Source of the DNA: CAYYAQ01 sp964469555
GTDB taxonomy: Bacteria > Planctomycetota > UBA1135 > UBA2386
Assembly (NCBI GenBank): GCA_964469555.1
Contig: CAYYAQ010000009.1
Span: 1 to 60,655, forward strand
Length of the DNA stretch: 60,655 nucleotides
Direction: 5' to 3'
Position numbers and translations under genes: made by a program. Positions 43,795 through 53,408 of this stretch are shown here, in pieces. Below the pieces are notes generated by a model that was not told the DNA's origin, made no database searches, and saw only the letters and a program-made list of their open reading frames with translations. Position 1 is the first letter of the stretch; every line of letters starts with the position of its first letter.

Positions 43795-44928
43795 ATGACG
43801 GCAAAGCGCGACTACTACGAGGTGCTCGGTCTGGGTCAGGGAGCCTCTGACGTGGAGATAAAGAGCGCCTATCGGAAGCTCGCGCTCGCCAACCACCCGG
43901 ACCAGAATCCTGACGACGCGGACGCCGAAAACCGCTTCAAGGAAGCGGCTGAGGCGTATTCCGTTCTCTCGGACAACGAGAAGCGTGGTCGCTACGATCA
44001 GTTCGGGCACGCCGGCGTCGATGGTCAGGCCGCCGGTTTCGGCGGTGGCTTCACCAACGTCGACGACATCTTCTCCGCGTTCGGAGACATCTTCGGCGGT
44101 GGTGGCGGCATCTTCGACCAGCTGTTCAATCGCGGAGGTCGCTCGCGCGCGCGGCGCGGCGCGAGCCTTCGCGTGGACCTCAGTCTGCAGCTCGAAGACG
44201 TCGCGGTCGGCGTAAAGAAGGCTCTCGACATCAACCGCAACGAACCCTGCGGCAAGTGTGAGGGAAGCGGCGCCAAGCCCGGCACGGCACCGACGACGTG
44301 CGGCACGTGCGGCGGGCACGGACAGGTCGTACGCGCCCAGGGTTTCTTCCAGGTGAGCCAGCCCTGTCCGAAGTGCCAGGGACGCGGCCAGGTCATCGAG
44401 ACGCCCTGCCCCCAGTGTCGCGGTCGGGGGGTCGAGCCGAAACGGCGGTCGATCACGATCAGCATTCCGCCGGGCATCGAGGACGGTCACGTCCAACGCA
44501 TCGGCGGCGAAGGCGAACCCGGTGAGAACAACGGACCCGCCGGCGATCTCGTCGTCGTCATCACCGTGGAACCGCACGAGGCATTCTCCCGCCATGGCGA
44601 CGACCTGTTGACACAGACGACGATCAGCTACCGGCAAGCGGTCCTCGGCGACGCAGTGAACATCCCCATACTCACGGGCGAGACCGTCGCGCTGAAGATC
44701 CCTGCGGGCACGCAGCCCAGCACTCGATTGAGGCTACGCAACCAAGGACTCCCCCGCATGGACGGATACGGCAAGGGCCACACCTACGTCCAGATTCAGG
44801 TGCACGTGCCGAACAAGCTGACGAACGAACAAGAGGAACTTCTGAAGCGATTCGACGAACTCGAGGAACGCCGCAGCAACAAGAAGAAGAAGAGCATCGT
44901 CGAACGCGTGAAGGACATCTTCCACTGA
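43795..44928 (+). CDS. dnaJ: DnaJ chaperone (type I Hsp40)
   Basis: A 377-residue co-chaperone of DnaK. J-domain with HPD at 34-36, Gly/Phe-rich region (AAGFGGGFTNVDDIFSAFGD), four CxxCxGxG zinc motifs (CGKCEGSG, CGTCGGHG, CPKCQGRG, CPQCRGRG), then the C-terminal substrate-binding domains. It lies 11 bp after groEL copy 2 and 1 bp before grpE. No dnaK gene occurs in the window. Confidence 0.96.
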   Translation: MTAKRDYYEVLGLGQGASDVEIKSAYRKLALANHPDQNPDDADAENRFKEAAEAYSVLSDNEKRGRYDQFGHAGVDGQAAGFGGGFTNVDDIFSAFGDIFGGGGGIFDQLFNRGGRSRARRGASLRVDLSLQLEDVAVGVKKALDINRNEPCGKCEGSGAKPGTAPTTCGTCGGHGQVVRAQGFFQVSQPCPKCQGRGQVIETPCPQCRGRGVEPKRRSITISIPPGIEDGHVQRIGGEGEPGENNGPAGDLVVVITVEPHEAFSRHGDDLLTQTTISYRQAVLGDAVNIPILTGETVALKIPAGTQPSTRLRLRNQGLPRMDGYGKGHTYVQIQVHVPNKLTNEQEELLKRFDELEERRSNKKKKSIVERVKDIFH

Positions 44929-44929
44929 C

Positions 44930-45556
44930 ATGAAACGAAACCGCAAGAAGACCGACGCGGCTCAGCAAGCCCCGAACCCGGAGGCAATCGCGAACGAGGA
45001 ATCGGTCGACGAGAGCGTCGCGGCGCCGGAAGAAGCGAATCCAGCAGAGGATCAGGAAACCCTGGCCGACGACCCCCTGACCAAGCTCTCGGCGGAGCGC
45101 GACCAGTTGCAGAGACAATTGCAACGCACGCTCGCCGACCTCCAGAACTTCCGCAAGCGACGCGTCCAAGAGATGGCGGACGCGCGGCGTTCGGCGATCG
45201 AGGCACTCGCCAGCGAGTTGCTGCCGGTGCTCGACAACTTTCACCTTGCGACCGACTACGAATCGGGGGAAGAGGGCGGCGCCGCCCAGTCGGTGCGAGA
45301 AGGTCTCCTCATGGTGCGCGGCCTGCTCGAGGGAGTCTTCGAACGGCACGGCGTCCTCGAGATCAACGCCGCCGGTGAGAAGTTCGACCCCGCCGTGCAC
45401 GAAGCTGTCGGGATCGATCCAGACCCGGATGCGACGGAGGGCCTGGTCACGAAGGTTGTGCAACGCGGCTACACGATTGACGGTCGCGTGCTTCGACCGA
45501 CGAGAGTCATGGTCGGAGGCGCGCCACAAACCGCGAACGACGAGACGGAAGGCTGA
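44930..45556 (+). CDS. grpE: Nucleotide exchange factor GrpE
   Basis: A 208-residue DnaK nucleotide exchange factor. After an acidic disordered N-terminus comes the long coiled coil (about 40-95; LSAERDQLQRQLQRTLADLQ) and the C-terminal beta domain ending GRVLRPTRVMVGG, typical of GrpE. It follows dnaJ by 1 bp. Homodimer expected. Confidence 0.95.
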   Translation: MKRNRKKTDAAQQAPNPEAIANEESVDESVAAPEEANPAEDQETLADDPLTKLSAERDQLQRQLQRTLADLQNFRKRRVQEMADARRSAIEALASELLPVLDNFHLATDYESGEEGGAAQSVREGLLMVRGLLEGVFERHGVLEINAAGEKFDPAVHEAVGIDPDPDATEGLVTKVVQRGYTIDGRVLRPTRVMVGGAPQTANDETEG

Positions 45557-45560
45557 GACC

Positions 45561-45893
45561 ATGCCGACCTACGCGTACGAGTGCCAGGACTGCGGCCACG
45601 GGTTCGAGAAGTTCCAGAGCATGTCTGCCAACTCGCTCCGCAGGTGCCCGGAGTGCGGCGAACGCAAGCTGCAACGACTGATCGGGCCCGGCGCGGCGTT
45701 GATCTTCAAGGGCTCGGGGTTCTACGAGACCGACTACCGCAGCGAGTCCTACAAGAAGGACGCGAGCGCGGACAAGGAGAGTGGCGACAAATCCGATTCG
45801 GGCGATAAGCCCAAGTCGAAGACGGAGAAAACCGCCAACTCCGGCCCGAAGGACGCGGCGAAGCCCGCAAAGGACGACAAGAAGGAAAACTGA
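45561..45893 (+). CDS. FmdB-family zinc-ribbon protein
   Basis: A 110-residue protein beginning MPTYAYECQDCGHGFEKFQS at ATG 45561. Zinc ribbon cysteines C8/C11 and C29/C32 (CPEC) define the FmdB family; the remainder is a Lys/Asp/Ser-rich disordered tail. Family members are small zinc-binding proteins, sometimes transcription-associated. It starts 4 bp after grpE and is likely cotranscribed with the chaperones. Confidence 0.85.
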   Translation: MPTYAYECQDCGHGFEKFQSMSANSLRRCPECGERKLQRLIGPGAALIFKGSGFYETDYRSESYKKDASADKESGDKSDSGDKPKSKTEKTANSGPKDAAKPAKDDKKEN

Positions 45894-45948
45894 CGCCGTG
45901 GAAATGCGAACCCAACGGGAAGCCGCGATGCCTTATGCTCGGTCACCC

Positions 45949-46632
45949 ATGAGGGTCTCAGCTACTTTCCTGCTCCTCATCGGGGCGATGTTGAGTTCGT
46001 GTTCCGGGTGGCTCTTGTCGCCGGGAATCGCGCGACCGGACCAGAGCCGACCGGTCTGCCTGATCGAACTACGAGACCATCCGCCGGCGCTCGGCGCCTC
46101 GACGACGGAAGGGATCGTGTTCCTCAACGAAGGTGGCGCCACTGGCGCGTGCCGCGTGCACTACTTCCTCGGGTCGAACCTGCTCGTCGAAGACGGGGTC
46201 GTCTCGTCACTCGGTGGCGGCTACGCGTTGGCAGTGATCGACCTCAAGACACAGGATGTCTCCGTGATGACTCGAGAGCTCACCACTGAAGATGAGCTCG
46301 TCGCGCTGGTCTTTTCCGGCGACGATGTCGAGCGCATCAACGTGAAGCTCCCCAGCGACTCGCCGGTCAAGGGCTACGCCCTCGAATGGCCCGGGCGCAA
46401 CCTGCCTGCGGGCACCGGCATCTTTCGCATTCGCACCGGTCGCAACTCCGGCGACCTTCAGTTCGTCGGTCTCGCAAGCGGACTCGCGACGCTGACCTCA
46501 GGCGCCGGGCCGATCAGCTACGTCACGTTCACAGGGCCGGCGCGCATGCGTAAAGCGATGGCGACGCCGAGGCCGATGTTCAAGCCGCATCGAGTCAAGC
46601 ATCGGCCCGACGGCATCAGCGTGCACAAGTAG
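45949..46632 (+). CDS. Lipoprotein of unknown function
   Basis: A 227-residue predicted lipoprotein from ATG 45949 (MRVSATFLLLIGAMLSSC, lipobox LSSC); in-frame upstream ATGs (45904, 45928) would extend the signal n-region. The mature protein is beta-rich (EGIVFLNEGGATGACRVHYF; GIFRIRTGRNSGDLQFVGLA) and ends in a basic tail. No family is recognised. It follows the chaperone operon and converges on the BNR gene 15 bp away. Confidence 0.7.
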   Translation: MRVSATFLLLIGAMLSSCSGWLLSPGIARPDQSRPVCLIELRDHPPALGASTTEGIVFLNEGGATGACRVHYFLGSNLLVEDGVVSSLGGGYALAVIDLKTQDVSVMTRELTTEDELVALVFSGDDVERINVKLPSDSPVKGYALEWPGRNLPAGTGIFRIRTGRNSGDLQFVGLASGLATLTSGAGPISYVTFTGPARMRKAMATPRPMFKPHRVKHRPDGISVHK

Positions 46633-46647
46633 ACCTGCGGTTCGCGA

Positions 46648-48768
46648 TCACTTCACGATCGGCTGCGTGAGTCTCCCGCCTCGAACAAGCAACTTCACCT
46701 CCCAGAGACCGCGGCCCTGAGTCGCGGCCAAGAGCCGCTTGTTCTTGTGGTCGACCCTGAGATCGATCACCGGCGCATTCGGCAGTGAAGCCGTTCCATA
46801 CTCCTCCCACGTCAATCCATGGTCTTCCGTGCGGTAGACCCCGCGGTCGGTCCCCACGTAGACGATCGGCGGAATTCCCTGCGTCACGTCGATCGCCACG
46901 CAGTGCGCCGGCAGGTCCGGAAGTTCATCGCCGTCGAGAGGACTCCACGTCCGGCCCGCGTCTGTCGTGTAGCGAAGCTGGTCCGCCCCGAAAGCGCCCA
47001 CGGCGAGGTACGCCCTCTTCGGGTCCGTAGGATGCACAGCGAATTGGCGTTGTGTCCGCGGCCACACGAACAATCCCGTGAGACTCGACCGCCAGGACTG
47101 CCCCCCGTTCTCCGTGACTTGCACACGTCCGGTATTGGTGCCGACGTAGATCGTGTCCGCGTTCGACGGCGCGAAGGCGAGCCCGGCGATCGCCCCGGTT
47201 CCACCCGCGAGGTCCCCGCTGATCGCGCCCCACGACGTACCACCATTCGTCGAACGGAAGACTCTCTCCGTTCCGTAGATCATCAGCAACGAGTTGCTCG
47301 GGTGGATCTCGTGAGGCGGCAGGAAGCAGTTGCGCCCGGAGATGCCGCTGTTCGATCGTCGGAACGACCCCCCGTTCACCGAGCGGTAGAGGTTTCCGGT
47401 ACCCTGGGACTCGACGAACACCCGCGACCCGGTGGAATCGATGCTCGTGTAGCCACCGTCCCCACCGAGCACGCGGGTCCAGCTCGTGCCGGACGAGCGG
47501 CGGTTGGTGCCGTTGTCCTGGGTCCCACCGTATACGACGTCCGGATTCGTGGGATGCGGCGAGATGCCGGCGTAGAACTGCACGAGTCCAAGGTTCGAGT
47601 TGATCGACGACCAGGAGCTTCCGAGGTTCGTCGAACGGTGGATGCCGCCGTCATTGCCGCACAGGAGCCGCCCTGACGCGTCGAAGTCGAACGCATGCAA
47701 GTCGACGTGCGGTGGCGTCACCGTCGACCACGAGCTGCCCGAGTTCGTCGAGCGCCGGCACGAGAATCCACCGCAGAGGATCGTGTTCGCGTTCGTCGGG
47801 TGCACGATCGAAGTACAGAGATACCAGCCGTACGAAGCCTGGTAACTCCCCGGCGACACCGAGGTCCAGGATGACCCACCGTTGTCGGTGCGGTAGACGC
47901 CGAGCGTGCTGGCGCTGCCTCCCGTCGAACTGCTCCGCCGTACGACAGACGCGAACACCCGGCTCGGACTCGAAGGTGCGACGGCGAGAGTGATGCGACC
48001 GACGTTGGATGTCGGCAGACCTCCGCCCAGTTTCGTGAAGGAAGCCCCTCCATTCGTCGATTTGTAGACACCATTCTGGGAGTGGCCGAAGATGTCCCCG
48101 ATCGCCGCGTAGATCGTCGCCGGGGTCTTCGGGTCGATCGCGACGTCCGTCGCACTCACCGTCGACGGCAAGCCAACGGTCAGATGAGCCCAGTTCTCAC
48201 CGCCGTCGATCGACTTGAAGATGCCGAGCGGACCGTTGGCCCCCGGATGATTTCGCGCCGCGACCTTCCTCGGGAAGCCACCGGCGTGCGTGATGGCCGC
48301 GTAGAGCACCCTGGTGTTCTTTGGGTCGATCACGATGCGGTGAAAACACCGACCGCCAAACGTCACGAAGGCGTGGATCATCCACGTCGCACCACCGTCC
48401 GTGGTCTTGGCGACCCCTTCGCCGTAGCGACTGTGGTTCGCGAAATTCGCCTCGCCCATTCCGACGTAGAGCACATTGTCGTTCTTCGGATCCACGGCGA
48501 GGGCCCCGACCGCCGTCACCGGCAGATGATCGCCGATAGGCGTCCACGAGCGACCCGCATCGATCGTCTTCCACACTCCGCCGTCGGCGCCACCGACGTA
48601 GTAGAGATTCGTATTCGACTTGCTGGCCGCGATGGCGGCGACGCGTCCGGTGTAGGGACCATTCGTGATCGGCGCCGGACCGAGTTCCTTCCAGCGATCC
48701 TGCGCGATGGCGATGCCGTTAAGCACTGCGAGAGCGAGGAGTGCTCTTCCTGGGTGTCCGATTTCCAT
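46648..48768 (-). CDS. BNR/Asp-box (sortilin-like) beta-propeller exported protein
   Basis: A 706-residue exported protein from ATG 48768, one base overlapping the upstream stop (TGATG). Signal peptide MEIGHPGRALLALAVLNGIA. The body is two Asp-box propellers, with repeats of the SxDxGxxW type: KTIDAGRSWTPIG, KTTDGGATWM, KSIDGGENWAHL, KSTNGGASFTKL, RTDNGGSSWTSVS, RSTNGGTSWGAI, VTENGGQSWRSS, TTDAGRTWSPLDG. Such VPS10/BNR proteins are found in sialidase-fold, glycanase-like or binding roles; no catalytic residues could be identified. Coupled to the DUF4198-like gene upstream. Confidence 0.82.
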   Translation of the reverse strand: MEIGHPGRALLALAVLNGIAIAQDRWKELGPAPITNGPYTGRVAAIAASKSNTNLYYVGGADGGVWKTIDAGRSWTPIGDHLPVTAVGALAVDPKNDNVLYVGMGEANFANHSRYGEGVAKTTDGGATWMIHAFVTFGGRCFHRIVIDPKNTRVLYAAITHAGGFPRKVAARNHPGANGPLGIFKSIDGGENWAHLTVGLPSTVSATDVAIDPKTPATIYAAIGDIFGHSQNGVYKSTNGGASFTKLGGGLPTSNVGRITLAVAPSSPSRVFASVVRRSSSTGGSASTLGVYRTDNGGSSWTSVSPGSYQASYGWYLCTSIVHPTNANTILCGGFSCRRSTNSGSSWSTVTPPHVDLHAFDFDASGRLLCGNDGGIHRSTNLGSSWSSINSNLGLVQFYAGISPHPTNPDVVYGGTQDNGTNRRSSGTSWTRVLGGDGGYTSIDSTGSRVFVESQGTGNLYRSVNGGSFRRSNSGISGRNCFLPPHEIHPSNSLLMIYGTERVFRSTNGGTSWGAISGDLAGGTGAIAGLAFAPSNADTIYVGTNTGRVQVTENGGQSWRSSLTGLFVWPRTQRQFAVHPTDPKRAYLAVGAFGADQLRYTTDAGRTWSPLDGDELPDLPAHCVAIDVTQGIPPIVYVGTDRGVYRTEDHGLTWEEYGTASLPNAPVIDLRVDHKNKRLLAATQGRGLWEVKLLVRGGRLTQPIVK

Positions 48769-49581
48769 CACTTCTCTCCGATCATGAATGTCAGGGCGGA
48801 CCACAGGACTTCGCGCGGCGCCGAGTCGGCAGGCCTCGAGGAGCCCGGCTCGCGATGCACCACGGTGGCGACGTATCGCCCGGGCTTCCGAATCGGTACC
48901 ACGACAGTGCCCGCGTCGTCCGTGCGGCCCCGAAACNNNNNNNNNNTCGCGCGACTCGGCGTCATCGCCTCGAGGTCGCCAGTGGAACACGAGTTCCGCG
49001 CCATCGAGCTCTGGCCCATCGAGACGCACCTGGAGGGGCAACTCGTCCCCAGGCAGGAGCGGCATCGGGTCGACCATCGGGACGATCTCCAGCCGCAGTC
49101 CGAGGCGATACGACATCGCCGCCGACGACACAGGAACGCCTCCGGCTGTCCTCGCGACGATGAACAGGCTCTTCACGTGTTGACTAAAGCACACGCGCTC
49201 GCCACGCCACTGCATGACGCGGGACTTCGTCGAGTAGCCGACCATCGCGTTCCCGTCGTCAGGCATCTTGACGGTGAGCCCGGCCTGACCGCCGACCACG
49301 TCGGGCGCGAGCACGTTCATCTGGTGCCCGCCGACGCGAGCCAAGCACGGATCAAAAACGTCGCACAGTCGCGTGACGACCGGACCGTCGATGCCTCCGC
49401 CACCGTGGAAACTCAACCGAAATGGTCGACCGACCTGGGCGCGGGGCCCGTCCGGGAGGAGAAGCAGGGGATGGTCGGCTCCGGCGAGGGACGCCGGGGT
49501 GGCGACGGCTTGATCTCGTGATTCGCCACACGCGGCGATCACACAGACACCGAGGAGAGTAAACCGGATCGGTCCGTGCAT
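48768..49581 (-). CDS. DUF4198-like lipoprotein, broken by scaffold gap
   Basis: Starts at ATG 49581 with lipobox IAAC. Before the gap the sequence reads HPLLLLPDGPRAQVGRPFRL, LPLQVRLDGPELDGAELVFH; after the gap it continues in another frame as FRGRTDDAGTVVVPIRKPGR, YVATVVHREPGSSRPADSAP and LWSALTFMIGEK. This follows the DUF4198 pattern (nickel-uptake or envelope-related beta protein) with a single Ig-like unit on each side. The frame change shows that the true gap length is not a multiple matching ten. The stop TGA shares an A with the BNR start ATG, so translation is coupled. Confidence 0.75.
48940..48949. other. Assembly gap of ten Ns
   Basis: Ten undetermined bases. The coding frame differs on the two sides, so either the real gap is of different length or flanking bases are wrong. 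Confidence 0.99.
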
Positions 49582-49667
49582 GACGCTGTTCGGGATGTCG
49601 ACGAGGCAGGGCCTCACAATCTACCGCACTCGTGACGTTCGCACGAGCCCTGAGCAGGCGCCCGGCG

Positions 49668-51020
49668 TCACTCCTTCTTGATGCCGAACATCCCCATCAC
49701 GTTCTGCACGACTCCCTGCAGGGCGAAGATCACGAGGTTGTCGAGCGCTTTGATTTCATCGTCGCCGCGGGGAATGATCACGTCGCCATCCTCCCGCCAT
49801 ATCGCTCCGACAACGCATGAGCGGGGGAAGCCCGCCTTGGCCAGCGTCTTGCCGACCATCTTGCTTCCGGCCTTGACCTCGAACTCGAGCACGACCGCCT
49901 TGCCTTCCTCGATCGTAGCGATGGTACTGACCGATCCACTCCGGACAAACGACAGGATGCGGTCCGCACAGATCAGGCGCGGCGAAACCGCAACGTCGAT
50001 GCCCAACTGCTCGTAGATCGAGGCGTAGTCCGGCTTCTGCACGAGTGCGATCGTGCGCTTGACGTTGAGGCTCCGCGCCAACTGACACGACATGAGATTC
50101 TTCTCGTCCTCGCGGGACAGGCCGAGAAACGCGTCTGCATCGCCTACGCGCTCCTCCTCGAGCAGCGCCAGGTCGGTGCTGTCGCCGTGCAACACGACCA
50201 CGTCTTCGAGGATCTCGGAGAGGTGCTCCGCCTGCTTGCGGTCCGCCACGATCACCCGCGTCTTCACATGCAGTCGCTTGAGCGCAGCGCAAACATTGCT
50301 GACGACGCCGGACGCACCGGAGATGACCACATCGCGGAGGAACGTCGGGCGCGTGCCGATCTTCTTCTCGAGCACGCCGATCGCCTTCGGTTCGCCGATG
50401 AGGAAGACGTAGTCATTGATCAAGATCATGTCATCGCCACCGGGGATGATGATCTCGTGGTCGCGGTCGATCGCCGCGAGCAGCACACCTTGTGGAATCG
50501 TCAGTTCCTTGACGGGTGCGCCGATGAGGTTGGAGTTCTCCTGCATCTTCACCCGCCGCATCTGAACCTTGCCTTCGGCGAAGTTCTCGACGCCGACCGC
50601 CTGGTTCTGACGAAGCGTCTTCACGATCTCCTCGGCGGCGAGATCCTCGAGCGAGAGCATCAGATCGAAGAGGAGGTTCTTGCGGTAGAACGTCGGGTTG
50701 CCGCGGATCGCCCCGGTGTCCATGATCCGCATGGCAGTAGACTTCGCGCCGAGGCGCTTGCCAAACAAGCACGTGAGCATGTTGACGCTGTCGTCGTTGG
50801 ACACGGCGAGCAACAAGTCGGCGGCGTGCACGTCCGCTCGATCCAGGACGTCGGGCCGGGAACCATCCCCGTGTACGGTTTGCACATCGAATGCATCCGA
50901 GACCTCGATCAGACGGTTCTTGTCCGAGTCGACCGCGGTGACGGCGTGCCCCTCTTTCGAGAGGACCTTGACCAGGTGGACCCCGACCTCTCCCATGCCC
51001 ACGATAAGGATGTGTTTCAT
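49668..51020 (-). CDS. trkA: Trk potassium-uptake regulatory subunit TrkA
   Basis: A 450-residue cytoplasmic protein with two RCK units. RCK-N1 starts MKHILIVGMGEVGVHLVKVL (NAD-binding GxGxxG) with VDSDKNRLIEV; RCK-C1 ends about 225 (INDYVFLIGEPKAIG); RCK-N2 starts VISGASGVVSNVCAALKRLH; RCK-C2 is about 375-440. It gates TrkH/TrkG channels by NAD(H)/ATP. No trkH gene lies in the window. It diverges from the amidotransferase operon. Confidence 0.93.
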   Translation of the reverse strand: MKHILIVGMGEVGVHLVKVLSKEGHAVTAVDSDKNRLIEVSDAFDVQTVHGDGSRPDVLDRADVHAADLLLAVSNDDSVNMLTCLFGKRLGAKSTAMRIMDTGAIRGNPTFYRKNLLFDLMLSLEDLAAEEIVKTLRQNQAVGVENFAEGKVQMRRVKMQENSNLIGAPVKELTIPQGVLLAAIDRDHEIIIPGGDDMILINDYVFLIGEPKAIGVLEKKIGTRPTFLRDVVISGASGVVSNVCAALKRLHVKTRVIVADRKQAEHLSEILEDVVVLHGDSTDLALLEEERVGDADAFLGLSREDEKNLMSCQLARSLNVKRTIALVQKPDYASIYEQLGIDVAVSPRLICADRILSFVRSGSVSTIATIEEGKAVVLEFEVKAGSKMVGKTLAKAGFPRSCVVGAIWREDGDVIIPRGDDEIKALDNLVIFALQGVVQNVMGMFGIKKE

Positions 51021-51164
51021 CGGCTTGCAGAAAGCATGGAACCTGACCGCCGCAAAGCAAGCCCGCGCCGATCACAGAGTCTAGACCGGGGCTCCAAAAG
51101 GACTTGTGTCAACCACTGCAGCGCCCTACTAGAACCTCCGCCCGCCCCCACTAGTATTACCGCC

Positions 51165-51740
51165 TTGAGCACCGCCCTCCTTCTCGACAACAAGGACTCC
51201 TTTGTCTGGAACCTCGCCCAGGCGTTCCAGATCCTGGGTCTGGATGTGCACGTCGTACGGAGCGGGGTCGCCTCGGACGCCACCATCGAGGATTTGGATC
51301 CGGGACGAATCGTGATCTCCCCGGGGCCGGGGCTACCGGAGGGGGCTGGCAACTCGGTGGCGCTCATCCGCGAGTGGTCGGGGCGCATCCCGATCCTCGG
51401 GGTCTGCCTGGGACACCAGGCGATCGCGACGGCATTCGGCGGGTCGGTGTTTCGCGCGCCACCATGCCACGGAAAGCCGTGGCCGATCGAACACGAGAAC
51501 TCCGGACTGTTCGCAAACCTCCCCAATCCGCTGACGGCGTGTCGGTATCATTCGCTCGCCGTGAACCCCGACGACTTACCCGACTGCCTGATCGTGGACG
51601 CGACGACTGTGGAAGGCCTGATCATGGGGCTGCGACACCGATCGCATCCAACGTTTGGGGTGCAGTTCCACCCCGAGTCGTTTCGCACACCGATAGGGCT
51701 GGACGTGCTCCGCAACTTCCTCGAGGTGACCGCCGGATGA
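51165..51740 (+). CDS. Glutamine amidotransferase class I (TrpG/PabA type)
   Basis: A 191-residue protein starting at TTG 51165 (LSTALLLDNKDSFVWNLAQA). Catalytic Cys81 in GVCLGHQ, His169 and Glu171 in FHPES, and VISPGPGLP give a complete triad. It would deliver ammonia to anthranilate or aminodeoxychorismate synthase. No trpE/pabB partner is near, so the pathway (tryptophan or folate) is open. The ATGA overlap with the ABC ATPase gene shows coupling. Confidence 0.88.
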   Translation: MSTALLLDNKDSFVWNLAQAFQILGLDVHVVRSGVASDATIEDLDPGRIVISPGPGLPEGAGNSVALIREWSGRIPILGVCLGHQAIATAFGGSVFRAPPCHGKPWPIEHENSGLFANLPNPLTACRYHSLAVNPDDLPDCLIVDATTVEGLIMGLRHRSHPTFGVQFHPESFRTPIGLDVLRNFLEVTAG

Positions 51741-52615
51741 ACCCTGTCGAATTCGCCGCGGTGCACAAGAGCTTCAAAGGAAAGGTCGTGCTACGGGGTG
51801 TCGATCTCAAGGTCGAGCCCGACAAGATCGTCGCCATGGTCGGCCCGAACGGGTCCGGCAAGACCACATGCCTGCGAATCATGCTCGGTTTGCTGCGCCC
51901 AGATTCTGGCAACGTCAGGATTCTCGGAATGAGCCCTGACGTCGACGCGCTGCGGATTCGGCAGCGTTGCTGCTACCTGCCCGGGGAGACCAGCCTCTAC
52001 CAGAGCATGCGCGGCGCGGAGTTTCTGCATCTCGCGCTCAGCTTCTACTCCCATCTGCAGGACGACGTGATGTCACAACTGATGGGCACGTTTCAACTGC
52101 CGCTGCACAAGAAGATCCGGAACTACTCCGCCGGCATGAAGCAGCAACTCGCCTTGATGGCGACGCTGATCCCCAACGTCGAACTCTACGTTCTCGACGA
52201 GCCGGAACGCGCCCTGGACGCGACGACGCGGTTCTTCCTGCGCGACGTGCTCCGCGACCTCCGCTCCCGCGGCAAGACCTTTCTCTTGAGTTCGCATCAC
52301 CTGCTCGACGTCGAATCCCTGGCCGACGAGCTCGTCTTCGTGCTGGACGGTCAGTCGCTGTCCGACGAACGCGTCGCCGAAGCACAAGATCAGCTTCGCA
52401 AGCGCGTCCGCATCAAGGTCCGACCAGGGACCGAGTTACCCGGCGGCGCCGACGAGATACACACGGACGCCCACGGCACGCTCCACGTCTCGCCGCACGG
52501 GAACCTCGCAGAGTGGGTGGCGCGGATTCCTTCGGACGCCCTCATCTCTGCGGAGATCGGCACGGTGCATCTCGAGGACCTCTATCAAATCCTGACGGAA
52601 GAGGCGAAGACGTGA
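51737..52615 (+). CDS. ABC transporter ATP-binding protein
   Basis: A 292-residue ATPase. Walker A GPNGSGKTTCL, signature NYSAGMKQQLA, Walker B LYVLDEPERALD, switch His in LLSSHHLLDVE. The C-terminal 80 residues form an accessory domain (RVRIKVRPGTELPG). The type resembles exporters of the ABC-2 family. Start overlaps the amidotransferase stop (ATGA), and the permease start overlaps its stop (GTGA). Confidence 0.92.
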   Translation: MNPVEFAAVHKSFKGKVVLRGVDLKVEPDKIVAMVGPNGSGKTTCLRIMLGLLRPDSGNVRILGMSPDVDALRIRQRCCYLPGETSLYQSMRGAEFLHLALSFYSHLQDDVMSQLMGTFQLPLHKKIRNYSAGMKQQLALMATLIPNVELYVLDEPERALDATTRFFLRDVLRDLRSRGKTFLLSSHHLLDVESLADELVFVLDGQSLSDERVAEAQDQLRKRVRIKVRPGTELPGGADEIHTDAHGTLHVSPHGNLAEWVARIPSDALISAEIGTVHLEDLYQILTEEAKT

Positions 52616-53406
52616 TCGCCCGGAAGACCTTTCAGGAGTTCTGGCCGATGTTCGTGATCTACCTCCTGGTCATGGAGGTAATCCTCCTGCCCGCGATCGT
52701 GCTCTGGCCAGATCTCAAGATCATCGGCGATCAACTCGGTCCAATCCTCGGCCTGACGAAGATCCTCGGCAAGTCCGTCTTCAGCGACGTGATTCAGGCG
52801 GTCGGAGACTACGACGACTACTACGCCCTCCAGGCGTTTTTCAAGGGCGCAAACGTCTGCGGCGCGGCGGCGGCCGTCCTCGTCGGCACCGGGCTGATCG
52901 CGAGAGAACGCGAGAATCACACGCTCGAATTCCTGATGACGCGACCGATCTCCAGCTCGCGAATCCTCTTCGAGAAGTTCACGGTCGCGACGATCGGGCT
53001 GACGGTGCCGATCTTTCTCGTCACCTGGAGCGGCATCCCTCTGAGCGCGTGGTTCGTCGAGGAGGAACTGCATTTTGTTGAGGTCACGCTCGCCGCCTGG
53101 CACAGCTCGATCTTCATCGTGTGCATACTCGCCCTGACTACGCTGTGCTCCGTGATCTTCCGGTTGCAGAGCCATACAGCGGCAATCGCCGGCGTCTTCA
53201 TCGTCTCCCAAGTCACCCTGTTCTTCGTCCAGACGGTGCGCAAGTTCAGCCTGTTCCAGTTCTCCGATATCGATGTCTACGCTCCGATCCTCAGCGGCGA
53301 ATTGGGATTCACAGACCTTCTCACCTGGCTGGAGCTATGGATGTTCGGCACGATCATCCTGCTGTATCTGATTTCCGACCAACTGCTGCGGCGCATCGCG
53401 CTCTGA
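52612..53406 (+). CDS. ABC-2 type permease
   Basis: A 264-residue membrane protein with about six TM helices from GTG 52612. Features of ABC-2 exporters: an amphipathic N-terminus (IARKTFQEFWPMFVIYLLVM), the LIARERENHTLEFLMTRPIS cytoplasmic loop, and later TMs (LALTTLCSVIFRL). Partner of the preceding ATPase; substrate unknown. The loop sequence resembles those of ABC exporters linked with lantibiotic or lipid transport, but this is not specific. Confidence 0.85.
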   Translation: MIARKTFQEFWPMFVIYLLVMEVILLPAIVLWPDLKIIGDQLGPILGLTKILGKSVFSDVIQAVGDYDDYYALQAFFKGANVCGAAAAVLVGTGLIARERENHTLEFLMTRPISSSRILFEKFTVATIGLTVPIFLVTWSGIPLSAWFVEEELHFVEVTLAAWHSSIFIVCILALTTLCSVIFRLQSHTAAIAGVFIVSQVTLFFVQTVRKFSLFQFSDIDVYAPILSGELGFTDLLTWLELWMFGTIILLYLISDQLLRRIAL

Positions 53407-53408
53407 AT

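Noticed and set aside
46648..49617. Single 989-residue fusion of DUF4198 and BNR parts
   Set aside because: It depends on reading ten Ns as coding; the sequence after the gap in that frame is nonsense, whereas another frame continues the DUF4198-like domain and stops at the BNR start.
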